A stretch of DNA of 64,000 bases from Pachysolen tannophilus NRRL Y-2460 (lineage: Eukaryota > Ascomycota > Pichiomycetes > Alaninales > Pachysolenaceae), in contig KV454015.1 of NCBI GenBank assembly GCA_001661245.1, positions 732,924-796,923 on the forward strand, written 5' to 3'. Shown piece after piece: positions 50,478-62,660 of the stretch. Both the position numbers and the translations under genes were made by a program. Below the pieces are notes generated by a model. That model was given only the letters and a program-made list of their open reading frames with translations, ran no database searches and was not told the DNA's origin. Numbering within the stretch: position 1 is the stretch's first letter; the number at the start of each line of letters is the position of its first letter.

Positions 50478-51134
50478 TTAAATTTTAGCTTTAACTTCAT
50501 CTAATTGTTTATGATATTTTTGAATAAATTTGATAGCTTCCTTTCTCTTAATACGTAAATCACTATCACCTAAAGTGTCAACTTCATCTAAGTACATCAA
50601 ATGCTTCAAGAAGCTTTCATTAAAAAATAAGTATTGGTAAGAAACATCGTCTTCTTTTTTTAAACCTTCAGTATTGCCTTTAAACTTATCAAAATATCCT
50701 TCTTCAAATTTTCGGATAAAAACATTGAACAGGGGAATTATATTTTCCCTGACATCTTTTAAAATAGTCTCAATCTTTAAGCTTGCTAACTCATGTGGTG
50801 ACACTTTCTGGACTTCTTCCAGTTGTGGAGATGATGAAACTTTCTTTTTGGATCTATTATTTCCACTCTTTTTCTTTTTTTTATCCTTCTTCTTACCAGC
50901 CGTTCCTCGATCTGAATTAGATTTAACAGCGGATTCAGTACTAAACAATCTATTTATTAAAAACATTATTGTTATAATAGTAGCAGTCGATATTCCTATT
51001 AACTTATAATCCCAATTATATTTCTTTATGCTTTCTATCAATTGTTTGAAAACAGGATTGGACCCTATTGAATTATTCAAACTCACAAGCAGCTGATCTT
51101 TAAGACTGATTATGTACTCCAAATGGTTATTCAT
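50478..51134 (-). CDS. SNL1: ER-anchored BAG-domain Hsp70 co-chaperone, Snl1-like
   Basis: The ATG at 51134 (M-N-N-H-L-E-Y) gives 218 residues; a longer frame starts at GTG. One membrane span (about 48-65, L-I-G-I-S-T-A-T-I-I-T-I-M-F-L-I) is followed by a Lys-rich stretch and a C-terminal BAG-like domain. That domain's end (E-S-F-L-K-H-L-M-Y-L-D-E-V-D-T-L) and Lys-rich last helix align with Snl1. Snl1 is a tail-up ER and nuclear envelope protein that binds Hsp70 and ribosomes. The N-terminal 45 residues before the span are longer than in S. cerevisiae Snl1 (159 residues). Topology and domain order are the basis; the call is good but not certain. Confidence 0.75.
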   Translation of the reverse strand: MNNHLEYIISLKDQLLVSLNNSIGSNPVFKQLIESIKKYNWDYKLIGISTATIITIMFLINRLFSTESAVKSNSDRGTAGKKKDKKKKKSGNNRSKKKVSSSPQLEEVQKVSPHELASLKIETILKDVRENIIPLFNVFIRKFEEGYFDKFKGNTEGLKKEDDVSYQYLFFNESFLKHLMYLDEVDTLGDSDLRIKRKEAIKFIQKYHKQLDEVKAKI

Positions 51135-51554
51135 TTGGTCTATAACTTTCACTTGAATTGTCCTATATATGAAGCTTCGGTCGATCTTATTACCTGCAAA
51201 AAAAATAAAAACTAAATAAAATATTCCACTTGATGCTATACAAGTTTTGTTTTTCTTACTTTTTTTTTTTACTTTTTTTCATTTTTTTGGCTTTTTTTAA
51301 CTTGTTAAAGTTTCCCAAGAGAAGCCGAAGCCCTTGAAAAACATAAAGGGAACTCCTTTTAAATCTAAACAGAGACTTAGGCAGGAGTTTTAGGGTTAGT
51401 ATATAATAAAATTATAATACAATAAATGTATTGTTAAAGATGATGATAACCTTGATAGCATTAAAACTTAAAACAATGTCTACAACAAAAGCCAAAAAAA
51501 AAAAAAAAAAAAAAGAAAAGAAATCATAAATGCTCAACAGGGGGTTTAAATTCA
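51135..51554. other. Intergenic between the SNL1-like and DUF202 genes
   Basis: It has T-tracts (about 51262-51285) and a run of about 23 A at about 51495-51514. It contains the SNL1-like promoter and the 3' end of the DUF202 gene. Nothing further was seen. Confidence 0.4.
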
Positions 51555-52010
51555 TTAGGTATCTATGGTCAGAATAAAATAAAACAATAACAGATAGCAT
51601 GCAAAACTTATCATGCTTATAAGTAGCACAAAATTCCCGCTGGTCTTGAAATATACCTTGTCCGTATCTTCATCATAGTAGCCTTCATTTATATAGTGAT
51701 CGACATTACCATTTGAATGCTGAATTTCTTTCAAGATGTATAGGTCTATATTTTGTAATCGCACCAAACTTATTAGAAATAATATCATACTGTAAACTGT
51801 ATATAATACTCCAATTTTTAAAAATTTCTCAGAGAAAAGTTTCAATATTAATAATGCAAACGATAAAAGACCAATTGTGGACCTGATATAAGCTCCTTGA
51901 TAAGTTCGTTGATGAGCTCTGATATCTAATTTTTGGGCTTTGGTTGATAAATATGTTAACCGTGAAGGTCTTCGGAAATTTGATAAATGGGAATCATCTG
52001 TACCAGACAT
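51555..52010 (-). CDS. DUF202-family small membrane protein (151 residues)
   Basis: After a basic N-terminus comes the DUF202 motif R-x-x-x-x-A-Y-I-R-S-T-I-G-L-L-S-F-A-L-L, then two more spans (about 65-82 and 127-147), three in total. DUF202 is the membrane module also found in Vtc1 and bacterial YidH; in free-standing form its role is unknown. There is an acidic loop (Y-D-E-D-T-D) between spans 2 and 3. The start is a clean ATG. Confidence 0.75.
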   Translation of the reverse strand: MSGTDDSHLSNFRRPSRLTYLSTKAQKLDIRAHQRTYQGAYIRSTIGLLSFALLILKLFSEKFLKIGVLYTVYSMILFLISLVRLQNIDLYILKEIQHSNGNVDHYINEGYYDEDTDKVYFKTSGNFVLLISMISFACYLLLFYFILTIDT

Positions 52011-52408
52011 CTTAATTTAATTAAAATCTTTTATTTTAATTTCAATCTAATCCAGCTATGTGCAATGGTTTACCACAGTAAGACTAATTATATAGTTGTT
52101 ATTTGATCATCAGCTTTTTATCCTAAAATAATGGTATTTTAGAAATATCATTTAAAATAAAATAAAGACTAATTAATTTTCGCGCTTAATAGTTATCAAT
52201 ACAACATACAATATGGTGGTAAATATTAATGATTTACTCAAATTTCAACCAAATTATACAATATGAAAAAAAAAAATTTAATACTTATTTATTAGAGAAA
52301 GAAGAACACCCGGTGATATAATTATAAAAATATTTAAAAAACAAATAACAAAAATCAAACTACAATAAACAAGAAAACAACCAGCTTTATGATGATGAAG
52401 AAAAATTT
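52011..52408. other. Intergenic between the DUF202 gene and MCM4
   Basis: AT-rich DNA flanks the MCM4 3' end; an A-run lies at about 52266-52276. No element was recognised. Confidence 0.4.
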
Positions 52409-55727
<3,319 letters not shown>

Positions 55728-57818
55728 CTAAGCAATGGTTCCTAAACTCCATAATAGAATTTGTAGGAAAAACTGTAATGACCAAAACGTAATTTTCTTT
55801 GCTCTTTCTGTTCTGACCTGTTCATCAGCAACGTAGTTAACAAACGCATCATAAACCTCTGCACTGATATCATCCATTAATAACGAGTCGTAAATGGTCC
55901 AGGAACCATCAAAGTCCTGAATATTCTTGATCACTTGACATTTTATGGCGATATAAGTTTTCTTTGAATTTATGTAACCAACAATAGGTCTGATAAGGGC
56001 ACTATTAACATAAGAGAGTTCTGGAGTAAATAAGGGAACTGCAGCTCTTACGTTTCTTAAACGGATTTGTAAATCAAGAACGAAATATTTTGAGATATCT
56101 TTCTTGATATTTTCTTCTGTTGAAACCTGTGTGTTTTGACCAGTTTTGGATGCCAGCAGTTCCAACTCCAGTTGCTGCAGTTGCAGCATCTTCAGCAGTT
56201 CTACTTGTTGCAGAGCGGTGGAAAAACGGTTTTTATGTGCATGGTAATATCTACTTGTCTCCTTTGATATGCTTTTCGCAATAATTGATACAACTTCTTT
56301 TATATTCAAACTTTCTTCTTCTGGAACCATAATATCTCCTATCATATCAACATTACCACTAGAAATCCAACCAAAAGGTCCATCTAGTCCGGTGTTAAGA
56401 TGATCAACATTCAAGTTATCTACCCTTAACCTTGTTACCCTTTTCCATGGTGAGTTTTCTTCATCATTATTACTATCATAATTATTATCATTAAATCTAA
56501 AATTACTTTGCTCATTAAAATCATTAAATCGTTGCTTTTTATGTATGGTAAATAATGAATCATCATATGTACCTGACATGTTTCTAGCATTTAATATATC
56601 GTAAAACAACCAGTTCTTACGTAAAATTGGTAAATCAGCATTGAAAATACTGACATTGAATACTCTAAAATTATTAGGTTGCATTAATGTAAATAAAACA
56701 TCTTCCATTTTAAAATTTTCAATTTCCCAATCACCAGGTTGATGTATATTTTTATAATTTGTTGCTAAATCTCCTTCTTCCCAATAAACATGGGCTCTAT
56801 CAATAACACCTCTCATTCCTTTCACTTCAACTTCTTTTAATATTCCTTTCCCATTCACCCATTTGCTAAAAGAAAGTGATACACTTACTTCGTCTATTGT
56901 CAAATCGAATTGCGTATAGTTACCGTCATCGTATTCTTCTTCGTCATTATTATTATCCTTTTTATCCTTAATAGAAGTAACAGCAGCAGCAGCTGCTGCA
57001 GCTGCTGCTACAGCATTTGTTTGGGAACCTTTTTCAAATTTTTTCTGACTTGCTGGTCTTCTACAAACAAAACATTTTTTAAATAAAATTTTCCCATCTC
57101 TCCAACTTGGAACAATTGCACTTTCAAAAATAACAGTTAATTTGGAATTTTTTGTTATGAAATTACCAATGGCTTTGGCAACAAACTCTTGAGCAAAAAC
57201 AGTATTAACAGTATATAAAACTAACGAAACAAAAGTTGTTGTACCAACAATAATCAAGGCAACATTACCAATAACGATCCAAGAAAAAAATGCACTAAAA
57301 TCATCTGTATTGAAAGGCCTCACACTTTTTATCAATAACCATTTCAACCTGATATATAATTTTTCAGGAAAATTTTTCGCCATTTGCAACAACTCTTCTC
57401 TAGAAACAGATTTTCTAGGTGTTTGTATTGTGTTTTGTTTCCCATTTGAATCAATACTTTCTTCATTTTTCATTTGCACATCAGAATCAATTTTTTTACT
57501 TTCTTCTTTCTTATCTCCCAATTTCGAATTTGATTTTGATTTTGATTCTGATTCGGATTCTGATTCCGAAGTGACATAGTTCCTAGTCAATTGAAAACAA
57601 TACAGAGATTTGAAAATGATACCATGACCTCTAGTTATACCGCCTTTATTGAAAAGTGTAAAAGCTCTATTGACATTACTACCACTGTTTAAAAACCGGT
57701 ACGAAATCATCGAAGTACTTGCAAAACATCTCGGTGTGGTATTCAAGGAAACCCTTGCTAAACGCCATGTTTGTCTTATCGGCAGTTGGACACCTGATAT
57801 CCCTAATCTCGTTAACAT
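55728..57818 (-). CDS. MDM31: Mitochondrial inner-membrane protein Mdm31
   Basis: The ATG at 57818 (M-L-T-R-L-G-I-S-G-V-Q-L) gives 696 residues and starts a basic, acid-free presequence; the longer frame begins at TTG. Two spans bracket the bulk of the protein: one near 195-225 (A-F-F-S-W-I-V-I-G-N-V-A) and one at the C-terminus (F-W-S-L-Q-F-F-L-Q-I-L). Between them lie the family segments W-E-E-G-D-L, I-H-Q-P-G-D-W-E-I-E and G-P-F-G-W-I-S-S-G-N-V-D. Mdm31/32 affect mitochondrial shape and lipid homeostasis. It has two low-complexity insertions, a Ser-Glu dipeptide run and a nine-Ala tract. Mdm31 is preferred over Mdm32, with some doubt. Confidence 0.85.
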   Translation of the reverse strand: MLTRLGISGVQLPIRQTWRLARVSLNTTPRCFASTSMISYRFLNSGSNVNRAFTLFNKGGITRGHGIIFKSLYCFQLTRNYVTSESESESESKSKSNSKLGDKKEESKKIDSDVQMKNEESIDSNGKQNTIQTPRKSVSREELLQMAKNFPEKLYIRLKWLLIKSVRPFNTDDFSAFFSWIVIGNVALIIVGTTTFVSLVLYTVNTVFAQEFVAKAIGNFITKNSKLTVIFESAIVPSWRDGKILFKKCFVCRRPASQKKFEKGSQTNAVAAAAAAAAAVTSIKDKKDNNNDEEEYDDGNYTQFDLTIDEVSVSLSFSKWVNGKGILKEVEVKGMRGVIDRAHVYWEEGDLATNYKNIHQPGDWEIENFKMEDVLFTLMQPNNFRVFNVSIFNADLPILRKNWLFYDILNARNMSGTYDDSLFTIHKKQRFNDFNEQSNFRFNDNNYDSNNDEENSPWKRVTRLRVDNLNVDHLNTGLDGPFGWISSGNVDMIGDIMVPEEESLNIKEVVSIIAKSISKETSRYYHAHKNRFSTALQQVELLKMLQLQQLELELLASKTGQNTQVSTEENIKKDISKYFVLDLQIRLRNVRAAVPLFTPELSYVNSALIRPIVGYINSKKTYIAIKCQVIKNIQDFDGSWTIYDSLLMDDISAEVYDAFVNYVADEQVRTERAKKITFWSLQFFLQILLWSLGTIA

Positions 57819-58404
57819 ATAGGCCCAAAAAAAAGACACTTTTGTGTTGATTAAATTAACTATTTTCCATCCATATATGCATGAAAAATATGGGGAAAAA
57901 GTTGACAATTTATTTTTTTTTTAATTGATAATTCTCTCTTTTATATCCTTTCAAAACTTCAAACAAAATTCAGAATAATAAGAATATACACTAAACAGAG
58001 AAAACTCTTTAAAAAATGAACAAAATTAACCCAAAAAACCAAACCCCTCTTTAATATTTATAATAAAATATCTTTTTTATTTTATTTTGAAGAGTTGTCT
58101 TTTCAACTTTGTGTTTTAATTTAAGTACTGCAAATTAAAAAAAATTTTACCTATAGAAAACATTGATTTTTCAAATACGACCAGGTTTTTCCAATTGGTG
58201 AAACCGATATTGATTGAATTAACTCTATTAATATGAGTTTAGAAGTTACAGGAAGAAGAAAAATTAGGAAAGGAGTTGGATTTGGATTGTGTTAAAATAC
58301 AGCAAGAAAGAAAGAAAAAAAAAAAAAAGAAAGAAAGAAAGAAAGAAAAAGGGGAAAAGAGTCTTAATTAAACATCAAAACACAATTGTAATATTAAAAT
58401 CACC
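57819..58404. other. Intergenic between MDM31 and CDC73
   Basis: T-tracts near 57911-57922 and a GAAA repeat near 58308-58352 lie in this region, which holds the MDM31 promoter and the CDC73 3' flank. No reading frame or RNA gene was seen. Confidence 0.4.
58310..58350. repeat. (GAAA)n microsatellite
   Basis: Several units of AAGAAAG with an A-run, in the CDC73 3' flank. Confidence 0.7.
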
Positions 58405-59523
58405 TTACCTTCTAGTAGATCCATAACCTTTATTAGCCATAGATTTCTCTAATGTATCCCAAAAGGATTCCACAATTTGCAAATCTTTGAAGCGGCGGTT
58501 TTTATCTATGCTTATGACATTTATGTTACCCCATTCTTCGATTTGTTTTGGAACTTTATCACCATAATTTACAAAGAACCCAGGATATTGTCTAAACAAT
58601 TTATTTGGGTTGGATTGTGGGTAACTTTTGAATTGCCATTTTTGCCCAGTGGTAAAGATTGCCACAACTCTTCTCCAATAATCTGGTTTATTAAAAAATT
58701 TATCAGTGTTTTCAATAATTAAAAAGGACATTGGACCAAATCTTGTTTGTTTTTTCAATTTCACTATACCATTGTTCACCGTCGATACAGTTGGTGGTTC
58801 AAAGACTCCATCTTTTAAGAATCTTACCACATTACCCAAGTTTATTATTGATGAAGAAGCCGGAGATAAAATGATAATTGGATCTTTGGAAGTATCTTGA
58901 GTAATTGTTGATAATGAAGAAGAATACAAGTTTACTGGATGGGATTTTGTACCATCCACCAGGTTGGAAGCAGAAGGTTTTTTACCCTTTGTTAATGGAT
59001 AGATAATCTTATTCTGTGCAATTTTTATAAGATTATTATAATCGGTTCCTCTATATTGACTAGGAATTTCTCTTTCATTGGACAATATATCTTCAGTAAA
59101 TTTATCCAACTTTCTTTTCTTGGTTCCAGTTTCTGAAACTTTAGATGCACTATCAGTTGTAGAATCTGCACCAGCAATACTTGTCTTTGTAGTTGATGTT
59201 ATAGTGGAAGCATTTAATAATATTGAAATAAGCTCAGTTCTTTGAATAAATGATAAAGTAGGTATATCCTTATCGTTGGCCAATTTAATATATTCCGTTG
59301 ACGAACTATCTCTATTCAACCATGAAAAATATACCGCTTTCAAAGATTGATTCTGATAATTTGTTATTACATCCAAGTTAAAATTCTTATCGTTGATCAA
59401 CAAAGAGGTAGCCACTGAAATATCATCAACTTCGTTGTTGGCATTATCCAACATCTTTATTGGCGTCTTTTTCTGGATAGCTGACTGAAGCTCCGCTATA
59501 GCAGCATTATCTGGTCCCGGCAT
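58405..59523 (-). CDS. CDC73: Paf1 complex subunit Cdc73
   Basis: The protein has 372 residues (S. cerevisiae Cdc73 has 393). The C-terminal Ras-like domain (about 210-372) is plain: D-P-I-I-I-L-S-P-A-S-S-S-I-I-N, then N-V-V-R-F-L-K-D-G-V-F, D-Y-W-R-R-V-V-A-I-F-T-T-G-Q-K-W-Q-F-K and L-F-R-Q-Y-P-G-F-F. The middle carries the E-R-E-I-P-S-Q-Y-R-G segment. Cdc73 works with RNA polymerase II in elongation and histone modification. A Ser/Thr-rich insertion lies near 105-130. The ATG is clean, and the gene diverges from MST1 across 246 bp. Confidence 0.94.
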   Translation of the reverse strand: MPGPDNAAIAELQSAIQKKTPIKMLDNANNEVDDISVATSLLINDKNFNLDVITNYQNQSLKAVYFSWLNRDSSSTEYIKLANDKDIPTLSFIQRTELISILLNASTITSTTKTSIAGADSTTDSASKVSETGTKKRKLDKFTEDILSNEREIPSQYRGTDYNNLIKIAQNKIIYPLTKGKKPSASNLVDGTKSHPVNLYSSSLSTITQDTSKDPIIILSPASSSIINLGNVVRFLKDGVFEPPTVSTVNNGIVKLKKQTRFGPMSFLIIENTDKFFNKPDYWRRVVAIFTTGQKWQFKSYPQSNPNKLFRQYPGFFVNYGDKVPKQIEEWGNINVISIDKNRRFKDLQIVESFWDTLEKSMANKGYGSTRR

Positions 59524-59769
59524 TTTTCCAGCAATACAGTTGATTATACAATATCAGATAATATCTCTCTCAATTATAATTATCTTTTTTAATTGATGTT
59601 ATATTTTAATTGTTTTTTCAATTTTTTTTTTTGCAATTATTTTTTTTTTCTACTTTTTGTCCGGTGAAAAATCATCAAAAAATAAACATCAATTAAATCA
59701 AAATGATGATGAAAAGAAGTTAGAAGCCTATACCAAGCGAACTATATAAGAGATATCATCATTAGAAAC

Positions 59770-61170
59770 ATGATTAAGAAACCAGTAATATATGCTTGTC
59801 GAGTAATTCAAGGACATCGTAGTTGCTTATTGATACAACGGTTTAGTTCGTCTTTGACAAATACAGTTAAGAACAATGAATTATCTACTTCGACTTCAAA
59901 TTTGTCCATCGCTACAAGACAACAACTATATATGATAGATAAAATGTCACCAGGATCTGTGTTTTTCTTACCGAATGGTACTAAATTGATAAATAAGTTA
60001 ATTTCTTTTATGAAATTACAGCAAAGTAAACAGGAATTTGAAGAAGTTATTACACCTTTAATATATAAGAAAAGATTATGGGAAATTAGTGGTCATTGGG
60101 AAAATTATAAAAATGATATGTTTAAAGTGGAAGGAAATGATTTGGCTGAAGATGAGCTTACTGAAGATTCACAGTATGGGTTGAAACCAATGAATTGTCC
60201 CGGGCATTGCTTAATTTTTAGCAGGTTTGATAGATCTCACAACGAATTACCAATTAGGTATTCTGATTATTCATCATTGCATAGAAATGAAACCAGTGGT
60301 TCATTGACTGGATTGACAAGAGTAAGAAGGTTTCATCAAGATGATGGACACATTTTTTGTACTCAAGAGCAAATTTTCGAAGAGATTGACAAGACTTTAA
60401 AATTGATCAATTTGTGTTACCGAGTTTTTGATTTAAATGATTACGAATTATACCTTTCAACAAGACCAGAAAAATTCATTGGCAAATTAGAAGAGTGGTG
60501 TTTAGCTGAGGAAAATTTGAAAAAAGTCTTGGACCGTACAGGTAAAAAATGGACCATAAGAGAAGGAGATGGTGCCTTTTATGGACCCAAAATTGACGTC
60601 TTATTAACTGATAACTTTGGTAAGAAACATCAAGTTGGTACTATCCAACTAGATTTCCAATTACCTCAAAGATTTGATTTGAAATATAGAGATGATATAG
60701 GGAATTTTAAAAGACCTATCATGATACATCGTGCCATTTATGGATCGTTGGAAAGATTTTTAGCTTTGTTAATTGATCATTATCAGGGAAAGTGGCCATT
60801 TTGGTTAAACCCAAAGCAGTGTGTTATTATACCGATTAATAACGAAAAACATTTGGATAGAGCATTGGAATTACAGCAACAGTTGAGTGGTAATATGATA
60901 AAAGACTCAAATCAAGAAAACATTTTTGAAAATCCTTCTAATTTAACAAACTACAAATTTGAAGTTGATGTTGATAAGAGAAACGAAACAGTTGGATTAA
61001 GAATCAAAGATAGTGTTTCAAAAGCTTACAATTATATAATATTAATTGGTGATAAGGAGTTGGAAACTGGTGAAGTTAGTATTAGATCGAGAAGTAGTAA
61101 AAGCATTAAAACTATGACGGTTGAAGCTGTTTTCAATATGTTCAAAACCCTAGAAGATAATTATGAGTAG
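59770..61170 (+). CDS. MST1: Mitochondrial threonyl-tRNA synthetase
   Basis: The protein has 466 residues (Mst1 of S. cerevisiae has 462) with a class II aminoacyl-tRNA synthetase core and no N-terminal editing domain, as in mitochondrial ThrRS. Zinc-site motif M-N-C-P-G-H, motif 2 R-F-H-Q-D-D-G-H-I-F, the G-A-F-Y-G-P-K-I-D segment and motif 3 H-R-A-I-Y-G-S-L-E-R are all present. The first 30 residues are basic and include R-V-I-Q-G-H-R-S-C, a plausible targeting signal. It charges tRNA-Thr in the matrix. The anticodon-binding domain is at the C-terminus, ending T-V-E-A-V-F-N-M-F. Confidence 0.95.
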   Translation: MIKKPVIYACRVIQGHRSCLLIQRFSSSLTNTVKNNELSTSTSNLSIATRQQLYMIDKMSPGSVFFLPNGTKLINKLISFMKLQQSKQEFEEVITPLIYKKRLWEISGHWENYKNDMFKVEGNDLAEDELTEDSQYGLKPMNCPGHCLIFSRFDRSHNELPIRYSDYSSLHRNETSGSLTGLTRVRRFHQDDGHIFCTQEQIFEEIDKTLKLINLCYRVFDLNDYELYLSTRPEKFIGKLEEWCLAEENLKKVLDRTGKKWTIREGDGAFYGPKIDVLLTDNFGKKHQVGTIQLDFQLPQRFDLKYRDDIGNFKRPIMIHRAIYGSLERFLALLIDHYQGKWPFWLNPKQCVIIPINNEKHLDRALELQQQLSGNMIKDSNQENIFENPSNLTNYKFEVDVDKRNETVGLRIKDSVSKAYNYIILIGDKELETGEVSIRSRSSKSIKTMTVEAVFNMFKTLEDNYE

Positions 61171-61251
61171 ACGTTTCTTGTGAATAGATTATAAATACGA
61201 TAAATACGAATGTAAATTAACGATTAAATTTATTTATGTAAAACTCTATTA

Positions 61252-62523
61252 TTAATTTATATCTGGTATATTTTCTTCCTCAAATTTTACCTCTACTTTT
61301 GGTAAATCATTATATAGAATACTATTGTCGCTGACAATGTTCTTAGGTAAATAATCTCCATTTTCAGCTAAGAATTGATGTCTAATCGAACTATCATTTT
61401 CTGCTAAGTTATTTATCTTTATATTGAACTCATTAATTAAACTCTTAATTTTGCTATTATACAATTTTCTTCTTTGCAATTCGACTTTTAAATCTTTGAA
61501 AGATTTTATAAAAAGTTCATAGTATTCGACTAAAGAGTTAATATCACTGTTGATATCAGTTAAACACTTTAAATTTGTTTTCAAATTATCACTTAATTTA
61601 TTTACTTGAACTAATTGATCTGATTTGAATCTTAGTCCAAATATTTTTAACTCATCCAATAAATTTAAAATTGACTGATAGTTACTATTAAACTGAGCTA
61701 AATTTTGATTTTCAATCTGATCACAATTTGACTCTAAATTTTTATTTATATTCATTAAATCATTATAAACTAAAGGTAATTCCAAGTAATCGTTTTCTAA
61801 TACTTTGAAGATTTGTAATTTTGCCTCACTGGAATTTGACTTAACTTTTATAAATTCTATTGATTCCAAACACTGGTCATAGTGATTTGTCAAACTTTCT
61901 AATATTAATGCCATCTCTTGTTCTAACAGATTATTTGATTCTATAAGTTTGTTAATATTTGCAGTAATTTTGTCTATTGAATTGAGATTTGATGATATTT
62001 GGTTCAACTTGTTATTAAAATCATTGATTGATATGGTTAATGAAGAAATCAATGATGACAAAGTATTTTTATCATTTTCTAAAGAAGTGAGTATATCAGA
62101 ATTGTTATGTATTATCATATTGACTTCTTCCTGATTTATGAAATGATAAAGCGTTTTATTATGATCATCTATACCTTTAACTGATTTTAACTTATCCAAG
62201 ATATTCTCCAACCTATTTTTAACCAAGTCTTCATTAATCCCATAATTCAGATTATAACTACCAGTAATCTCATCAAATAACTTATTCAAACTATCTTTCA
62301 AAATATCCAACAATCTCAATTGTTGCCTTATCGAATCGATGTAGAATTGATAGCTATTATTATTCACCAAGAGATTAATCTTGAATACAGTAGCATTTAA
62401 CAACTTGTTCGAGTTGTTACATATTATATTTGAGTTAGACAAGATCAACCTCGATTCCACTATTATCTTATTCTGTATAATATTGATCAATTCATCATCA
62501 TTATATCTATTTGTCGTTGTCAT
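61252..62523 (-). CDS. ATG17: Autophagy scaffold Atg17
   Basis: The protein is 423 residues long (417 in S. cerevisiae) and almost entirely helical and coiled coil with Leu/Asn/Ile heptads, as expected of the crescent-shaped Atg17 dimer. The conserved C-terminal block F-L-A-E-N-G-D-Y-L-P-K-N-I aligns with the F-I-A-E-N-G-T-Y-L-P of Atg17. It assembles the Atg1 kinase complex with Atg29 and Atg31 at the phagophore site. The remainder is poorly conserved between yeasts, which is normal. Its start lies 137 bp from the NTR1/SPP382 start, in divergent orientation. Confidence 0.85.
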   Translation of the reverse strand: MTTTNRYNDDELINIIQNKIIVESRLILSNSNIICNNSNKLLNATVFKINLLVNNNSYQFYIDSIRQQLRLLDILKDSLNKLFDEITGSYNLNYGINEDLVKNRLENILDKLKSVKGIDDHNKTLYHFINQEEVNMIIHNNSDILTSLENDKNTLSSLISSLTISINDFNNKLNQISSNLNSIDKITANINKLIESNNLLEQEMALILESLTNHYDQCLESIEFIKVKSNSSEAKLQIFKVLENDYLELPLVYNDLMNINKNLESNCDQIENQNLAQFNSNYQSILNLLDELKIFGLRFKSDQLVQVNKLSDNLKTNLKCLTDINSDINSLVEYYELFIKSFKDLKVELQRRKLYNSKIKSLINEFNIKINNLAENDSSIRHQFLAENGDYLPKNIVSDNSILYNDLPKVEVKFEEENIPDIN

Positions 62524-62660
62524 TCTAAGTCCTGTTTAAATTTATATGTAAATTTGTACGATTTAATAAATAATTTTAAGTACCTTTATATTTTTTTAAA
62601 AAGGAAAAGAAGAAATCACATTTAGTAAAATATTAAATAATATTCTCATCTTTCAGTAGA
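62524..62660. promoter_or_regulatory. Short divergent promoter of ATG17 and NTR1/SPP382
   Basis: Only 137 bp separate the two start codons, so both promoters must be compact or shared. Confidence 0.5.
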
